From: an uncultured Bacilli bacterium | Lineage (GTDB): Bacteria > Bacillota_I > Bacilli_A > RF39 > UBA660 | Direction: 5' to 3' | Assembly (NCBI GenBank): GCA_944358855.1 | Contig: CALVSC010000003.1 | Coordinates: 1 to 46,231, forward strand | Length of the DNA stretch: 46,231 bases | Made by a program: the position numbers and the translations under genes | Part shown: positions 41,530-46,231 of the stretch, one piece after another | Position numbering within the stretch: position 1 is the stretch's first letter | Layout: each line of letters opens with the position of its first letter | The notes under the pieces: model-generated | What the model was told of the DNA's origin: nothing | The model's database searches: none | The model's input: the letters and a program-made list of their open reading frames with translations, nothing else

Positions 41530-42513
41530 ATGAAACATAAGTCAATAATAGAACAATTACATATGCCATTAAATGAATTAAACGCTTATTATCGTGAACT
41601 AAGAAAAATAGCGTATGAAGCAGGAGAACCTATAAAAGGAGTAGAAGCTAGAAAAAAACTTCATGGACTAGTCCAAAAGATTGTTGATGTTGAAAAACTA
41701 ATGGAAGGATTTAAAGTAGAAGTACTAAGTGATGAAAGTACAAAAGGACCTCGACCAAGAGTTTATGCCGTAACCCATGTTGCGAGATTTGATATTGAAG
41801 CTGCAGTAGAAGCTGCTAAAGAAGGAGCCTATATTGTCTGGGGAGACCCTGGAGAATTATATCGTAATCCAGAACGAATCTTTCTAGAGATGATAGGAAT
41901 GTTATATGTTGATACCGATAATAAAGAAGATAGACACATTTCACTTGAAAACATGGTAAAACTTCTTAAACAAGGAGGAAACGTAATTATCTTTCCAGAG
42001 GGAGCATGGAATATAACAGAAAATGAAGTGGTAATGAAATTATTTACTGGAGTAATAGAAGCAGCGATTAGAGGAGGAGCAGATATTGTTCCAATGGCCG
42101 TAGAAAAAGACAGTAACAACTGTTACTATGTAAAAGTTGGTAAAAATATTGATACTCAAGATATGAAACTAGAAGATAAAAGACTTCATGCCGATGATTT
42201 ACGTGATACTCTTGCAACATTAAAATGGGGAATCTGGGAACATATTGATTCTAAAGAAGGAGGAATTATAAGAAGCGAGTTAAGTCCTGATGCCGGAGAA
42301 AAGTTCCTAGATGGTATCATGAAAGACTCCGATAACGGATATACAACAGATGTAATAAATGCCACTAGATTTATTGATAAAAATGAAACATCACCAGACG
42401 ATGCCTTTGCTCATTTATTAGATATAAAAAGAACAGAAGAAAACAACTTTTTATTTGAAGATATGACAAAAGAAGATAGAAAACGCTTAGCTAGGGTATT
42501 GATAAGAAAGTAA
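41530..42513 (+). CDS. PlsC-like 1-acylglycerol-phosphate acyltransferase family protein
   Basis: A 327-residue protein with the acyltransferase motif HVARFD (His83, Asp88; HX4D) and FPEGAW (155-160), the phosphate-binding EGT-type motif. Spacing between motifs fits the LPLAT/PlsC family. The family transfers acyl chains to glycerol-phosphate lipids, but some members acylate other substrates. The first 60 residues are helical and there is no strong membrane helix, so it would be peripheral. It is longer than PlsC (about 240), with an extra C-terminal helical part. GGGGGCG precedes the start codon. The histidine kinase gene follows about 40 bases downstream with no terminator between. Confidence 0.75.
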   Translation: MKHKSIIEQLHMPLNELNAYYRELRKIAYEAGEPIKGVEARKKLHGLVQKIVDVEKLMEGFKVEVLSDESTKGPRPRVYAVTHVARFDIEAAVEAAKEGAYIVWGDPGELYRNPERIFLEMIGMLYVDTDNKEDRHISLENMVKLLKQGGNVIIFPEGAWNITENEVVMKLFTGVIEAAIRGGADIVPMAVEKDSNNCYYVKVGKNIDTQDMKLEDKRLHADDLRDTLATLKWGIWEHIDSKEGGIIRSELSPDAGEKFLDGIMKDSDNGYTTDVINATRFIDKNETSPDDAFAHLLDIKRTEENNFLFEDMTKEDRKRLARVLIRK

Positions 42514-42550
42514 TATAATGATATCCTATAAATAATAGGAGTGAAGTTTT

Positions 42551-44389
42551 ATGAGTGGTATTTGGTTACCTTTTGCAGCTGTAACAATAAGTGTTTTTTT
42601 AGTAATTATTTTCTTTACAAAACCGAATGTAAATTCAACAGAAGTAAGATTATATAAATGGACATTAGTAATTAATTTATTTTTTAGTATAAATGCAGCC
42701 TTTGCTTATATTATTGCCGAAACAACAGACTTAGTATCTGTTGTGTCTTTTTTGCAAAGAATTCACCTAAGTTTACTATTAACAGTAGGATGTTGTCTGC
42801 TAGTATACAATATTATTATTAATAATTTTGATGAAAAGATATATCAAAAACTAAAAAAAATATTAATAATAATAAACACCATCATCGTATTTTTAATCTT
42901 TGTAACACCAATAAATACCATTATTGATGGAGAAATACTAGATGTAGGTGGTACTTCATATCAAATTATGATGGGAACTTTAATTATATATTTTATTTCG
43001 TTAATAATATTAAGTATTCGCTATATCATATCCCAAAAAAGTGGAATAAAAAAAGCCTTACCATTTATTATATTACTTATTATGTTTATATCAGCCTTGG
43101 CATTAAGAGCGTATTTCCCAGAAGTAACAACAGAAACATTTTGTATTGCTTTTGCTTTATTAATTATGTATTTTACGATTGAAAATCCTGATGTAAAAAT
43201 GATTAATGAATTAAACATTGCCAAAGAAGCAGCAGAACGTGCCAATCGTGCTAAAAGTGATTTCCTATCTAGCATGTCACATGAAATCAGAACGCCATTA
43301 AATGCTATTGTAGGACTATCAGAAGATGTAAGAGATAATAAAGATTGTCCAGAAAGTATGAAAGAAGATTTAGATGATATTGTTGCGGCCTCAAAAACAC
43401 TACTTGAAATTGTTGGTAATATCATGGATATAAATAAAATAGAAAGTAATAAACTAGAAATTACAGAAAACTCATATGATCTAAAAAAAGAAGTAGAAAC
43501 AATTGCTAGAGTAGAAAAAACTAGAATAAAAGATAAACCAATAGACTATAGAATTAATATTGCAGACGATATTCCATATCGATTAATTGGAGATAAGTCA
43601 CATATAAAACAAATAATAACAAACTTATTATCGAATGCTTTAAAATATACAGAAAAAGGATTTGTAGAACTAAATGTAAAATGTATCAACAAAGAAGATA
43701 TCTGTTTATTAATTATTAGTGTTAGAGATAGTGGTAGAGGAATAAAAGCGGAAAACATCAACAAATTATTTACAAAATTTGAACGCCTTGGTATTGAAAA
43801 AAACACGACTACAGAAGGGACTGGTCTAGGCCTTGCCATTACAAAAAGATTAGTGGAGTTAATGCATGGTACTATTAATGTAGAAAGTAGATATAAAGAA
43901 GGATCTATCTTTATGGTCCAACTACCACAAAAAATTGATAAACTATCACGTCCACTTGATAAAGAAACAGAATCTACATCCGAATTATTGACAACATCAA
44001 CTAATCTAGCATCTAAAAAAATATTAGTAGTAGATGATAACAAATTAAATCTAAAAGTAGCAAGAAGAGCATTAGAATCATTGAATATAGAAATGGATGA
44101 AGCAATGAGCGGAAGTGAATGCTTAGAGAAAATTCATGCTAAAAATCATTACGACGCCATTTTAATGGACATTATGATGCCAGGTATGAATGGTGAAGTA
44201 ACACTACAAGAACTAAAAAAGGATGAAAACTTTAAAACTCCTGTTTTAGCAGTCACAGCAGACGCCATTCAAGGAGCGGAAGAAAAATATCTAAAAGAAG
44301 GATTTGTAAGTTACATATCCAAACCATTCACGAAAGAAGAAATGAAAGAAAAATTATCTAAAGTATTAAAACAAGATGAAATATTATAA
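42551..44389 (+). CDS. Hybrid sensor histidine kinase with receiver domain
   Basis: A 612-residue protein. Residues 1-215 form about seven membrane helices, like the HisK N-terminal 7TM sensor region. HisKA has [17 protein letters not shown] (phosphorylated His244); HATPase_c has [19 protein letters not shown] and [14 protein letters not shown]; the C-terminal receiver (about 490-610) has VVDDN, the phospho-acceptor Asp540 in LMDIMMPG and the Lys of SYISKPF. All catalytic residues are present. Phosphate would move from His244 to Asp540 and then need a separate phosphotransfer protein or partner; no such gene lies in the window. AGGAGTGAAG precedes the start. The signal sensed is unknown. Confidence 0.9.
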   Translation: MSGIWLPFAAVTISVFLVIIFFTKPNVNSTEVRLYKWTLVINLFFSINAAFAYIIAETTDLVSVVSFLQRIHLSLLLTVGCCLLVYNIIINNFDEKIYQKLKKILIIINTIIVFLIFVTPINTIIDGEILDVGGTSYQIMMGTLIIYFISLIILSIRYIISQKSGIKKALPFIILLIMFISALALRAYFPEVTTETFCIAFALLIMYFTIENPDVKMINELNIAKEAAERANRAKSDFLSSMSHEIRTPLNAIVGLSEDVRDNKDCPESMKEDLDDIVAASKTLLEIVGNIMDINKIESNKLEITENSYDLKKEVETIARVEKTRIKDKPIDYRINIADDIPYRLIGDKSHIKQIITNLLSNALKYTEKGFVELNVKCINKEDICLLIISVRDSGRGIKAENINKLFTKFERLGIEKNTTTEGTGLGLAITKRLVELMHGTINVESRYKEGSIFMVQLPQKIDKLSRPLDKETESTSELLTTSTNLASKKILVVDDNKLNLKVARRALESLNIEMDEAMSGSECLEKIHAKNHYDAILMDIMMPGMNGEVTLQELKKDENFKTPVLAVTADAIQGAEEKYLKEGFVSYISKPFTKEEMKEKLSKVLKQDEIL

Positions 44390-44401
44390 GGGGGGCAAAC
44401 T

Positions 44402-45277
44402 ATGCTAACAACAAACAATTGGAAAGACTATGAATTAATCGCAACTTCACGAGGTCAAAAATTAGAAAGATGGAAAGATATCTATCTACTAAGACCAGAC
44501 CCACAAGTAATCTGGGATGAAGGAGATTTGCTTGAAAAGTATCATTCCTTAATACACGCTGTATACCATCGTAGTAAACAAGGGGGAGGTTCCTGGGAAA
44601 ATTTAAAACCTGTACCAGCATCTTGGAAAATTAATTATAAGAACTTAACATTTAATATCAAACAAATGGGATTTAAGCATACTGGATTATTCCCTGAACA
44701 AGCGATAAATTGGGATTTTATGATTGATAAAATAAAAAAAGAAAATAGAAAAATAAAAGTATTAAACTTATTTGCTTATACGGGAGGAGCAACCGTTGCT
44801 TGTCTAAGTGCCAATGCTGCTGTAACACATGTAGATGCCTCTAGAGGAATGGTAGATTGGTGCAAAGAAAATGTCAAAGATAGTGGTTATGAAAATGCCG
44901 AAATTCGTTATTTAGTAGATGATGTTATAAAATTTGTAAAAAGAGAAATTAGAAGAGGAAATAAATATGATGCCATTATTATGGATCCACCAAGTTATGG
45001 AAGAGGAGCTAATAAGGAAGTCTGGGATATAGAAAAAAGTCTAAATTACTTAGTTACCCTATGTACAGAAATATTATCAGACGATCCTTTATTCTTTATT
45101 ATTAATTCCTATACAACAGGACTATCTTCTACAGTATTAAAGAACATATTAACATTAACTGTGGATAAAAAGAAAAAAGGAAAAATAACCTGTGGAGAAA
45201 TAGGATTACAAGGTACTAAAGATAATTTAATATTACCATGTGGTATTTATGGAAGATGGGAAAAAGATGAAAATTAA
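44402..45277 (+). CDS. Class I SAM-dependent methyltransferase (RlmI/RlmK-like)
   Basis: A 291-residue protein with SAM-binding motif I VLNLFAYTGGATVA, the acidic residue in THVDASRGM, and catalytic-type motif IMDPPSYGRG. The pattern, including HTGLFPEQAINWDFM before motif I, matches RlmI/RlmK-type 23S rRNA methyltransferases, although the N-terminal PUA domain of RlmI is absent. Target nucleotide is not determinable. AAGGGGGGC precedes the ATG. It overlaps the pseudouridine synthase gene by 11 bases, so the two RNA-modification genes are coupled. Confidence 0.8.
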   Translation: MLTTNNWKDYELIATSRGQKLERWKDIYLLRPDPQVIWDEGDLLEKYHSLIHAVYHRSKQGGGSWENLKPVPASWKINYKNLTFNIKQMGFKHTGLFPEQAINWDFMIDKIKKENRKIKVLNLFAYTGGATVACLSANAAVTHVDASRGMVDWCKENVKDSGYENAEIRYLVDDVIKFVKREIRRGNKYDAIIMDPPSYGRGANKEVWDIEKSLNYLVTLCTEILSDDPLFFIINSYTTGLSSTVLKNILTLTVDKKKKGKITCGEIGLQGTKDNLILPCGIYGRWEKDEN

Positions 45278-45938
45278 TATATTATATGAAGACAATCACT
45301 TATTAGTTGTGGAAAAACCAATAAACATGTTAAGTCAAAGTGATAATACCAAAGACCAAGACTTATTAACCTTATTAAAAGAATATATAAAAGAAAAATA
45401 TCACAAGCCCGGAAATGTCTATTTAGGACTTGTTCATCGTCTAGATCGGCCAGTAGGAGGAGTAATGGTTTTTGCCAGAACTTCTAAAGCTGCATCAAGA
45501 CTATCAGACCAAATAAAAAATCACAAATTAAAGAAAACCTATTTAGCAATAGTAGAAGGAATCATCGAAGAAGGCACCACAACTTGGACAGATAAAATAA
45601 AAAAATTAGATAATGGAAATAGTATTATTAGTGAAGATGGGAAAGAAGCAATTCTTGACTTTACAGTTTTAGACAGAAACAAGAAAGAAAATATGACATT
45701 AGTAAAAATTAACTTAAAGACTGGAAGGCATCATCAAATAAGAGTTCAGTTTGCTTATCATAATCATCCATTATGTGGTGATCAACGCTATGGAAACGGT
45801 GAAAAAAAACAAATTGCATTGTTTGCATATAAGCTTTCTTTTGAACATCCAACCACGAAAGAAAAGCTAGAATTTACAGTGCTTCCACCAAAGATAGATG
45901 ATTGGACAAAATTTACAGTGTCAAAGTATGTCCAATAG
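45267..45938 (+). CDS. RluA-family pseudouridine synthase
   Basis: A 223-residue protein with the catalytic motif HRLDRPVGGVMVFA (Asp60) and family-typical LLVVEKP, TGRHHQIRVQFA and CGDQRYG. It converts uridine to pseudouridine in rRNA or tRNA. It lacks an N-terminal S4 domain, as in short RluA-type enzymes. I chose ATG 45267 (MKINILYEDN); an in-frame earlier ATG would extend into the methyltransferase gene. Ribosome site is weak (GGGAAAAAG), consistent with coupling to the upstream gene. A terminator follows. Confidence 0.9.
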   Translation: MKINILYEDNHLLVVEKPINMLSQSDNTKDQDLLTLLKEYIKEKYHKPGNVYLGLVHRLDRPVGGVMVFARTSKAASRLSDQIKNHKLKKTYLAIVEGIIEEGTTTWTDKIKKLDNGNSIISEDGKEAILDFTVLDRNKKENMTLVKINLKTGRHHQIRVQFAYHNHPLCGDQRYGNGEKKQIALFAYKLSFEHPTTKEKLEFTVLPPKIDDWTKFTVSKYVQ

Positions 45939-45946
45939 ATAAAATG

Positions 45947-45969
45947 ATTTGCAATTGCAAATTTTTTTT
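45947..45969 (+). terminator. Rho-independent terminator
   Basis: Palindrome ATTTGCAATTGCAAAT followed by T. It closes the methyltransferase/pseudouridine synthase operon. Confidence 0.75.
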
Positions 45970-46013
45970 GTTATCATTAATATAGAATAAAAAGTAGAGG
46001 GAGTCGATAAATT

Positions 46014-46231
46014 ATGGATTTTAGTTTAGAATGGTTTACAACAATTCCAGGAATGCTAATTACAGCCGGTGTTATAGCAATACTAGCTGCTATTATTCTT
46101 TTAATTGTAACCGGAAAGAAAAAGAAAAATAAGGATGCTAATGCTAATGAGCAAGCACCACAACAAGCTACAGCCGGAGCAGAACAACCTGCTCAAGCAG
46201 GAGCACAAGCAGTTGCTCCAACAGCAGTAGC
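46014..46231 (+). CDS. N-terminal part of an Ala/Gln-rich membrane protein (3' partial)
   Basis: The frame is open from ATG 46014 to the window end (72 codons). Residues 1-12 are followed by one membrane helix (about 13-36), a basic stop-transfer GKKKKNK, and an Ala/Gln/Pro-rich low-complexity stretch. AGAGGGAGT lies about 15 bases before the ATG, a rather long spacing. The protein continues beyond the window, so its function cannot be told; a membrane anchor with a disordered linker before an as yet unseen domain is likely. Confidence 0.65.
   Translation, partial: MDFSLEWFTTIPGMLITAGVIAILAAIILLIVTGKKKKNKDANANEQAPQQATAGAEQPAQAGAQAVAPTAV

Noticed and set aside
43021-44043. Minus-strand ORFs within the histidine kinase gene
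   Set aside because: They are antisense shadows of a gene with complete kinase and receiver motifs.

Overview
The window is chromosomal DNA from an AT-rich (by eye roughly 30% GC), endospore-forming Bacillota using the standard code. Evidence: spoIIA-type and spoVA sporulation genes, scpA/scpB, SipW-type signal peptidases, RNHCP and WYL proteins, and many promoters with an extended -10 (TGnTATAAT). Gene content and AT bias suggest an uncultured, probably gut-associated Bacilli/Erysipelotrichia-like lineage; this taxonomic guess is inference.

Layout. (1) 1-321: tail of an Rpn/PD-(D/E)XK transposase-like protein with a GIEQ tandem repeat. (2) 344-1443: a reduced spoIIA operon (STAS protein plus SigF-like sigma factor, no spoIIAB between them) behind three Spo0A-box-like sites. 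(3) 1592-4630: three zinc-ribbon membrane proteins, two of them paralogous. (4) 4631-6456: spoVAC-spoVAD-spoVAE with a possible forespore promoter, followed by an SDR oxidoreductase. (5) 7355-15238: housekeeping and mixed genes: RNHCP protein, PEP-utilising-enzyme-like protein, scpA-scpB, an unknown protein, tRNA-Leu(CAA), an HMA/histidine-phosphatase fusion, a WYL regulator, a SIS protein and an unknown protein. (6) 15284-18406: a 1040-residue protein joining a GH10-like barrel, a PHP phosphoesterase and a C-terminal membrane tail. (7) 18456-41474: the most unusual region, about 23 kb devoted to cell-surface proteins. (8) 41473-46231: PlsC-like acyltransferase, hybrid histidine kinase, rRNA-type methyltransferase, RluA-type pseudouridine synthase and the start of an Ala/Gln-rich membrane protein.

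The 23-kb surface locus holds seven small exported or membrane-anchored proteins that look like SipW-dependent (TasA/camelysin-type) fibre subunits, and one 2710-residue secreted protein with about 28 copies of a VYGGGN beta-repeat. It also holds two apparently active SipW/ER-type signal peptidases, a third signal-peptidase-like protein that has lost its catalytic serine, a lipoprotein, and a membrane-anchored McrB-type AAA+ ATPase next to a DUF2357 (McrC-type) protein with no visible nuclease domain. Two helical proteins of unknown family and a 33-residue small ORF are interleaved. The ATPase and DUF2357 genes overlap or abut a signal peptidase gene and a fibre-subunit gene. I therefore infer that this McrBC-type pair serves surface-structure assembly or export rather than DNA restriction. 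I know of no description of such a system, but I could not search.
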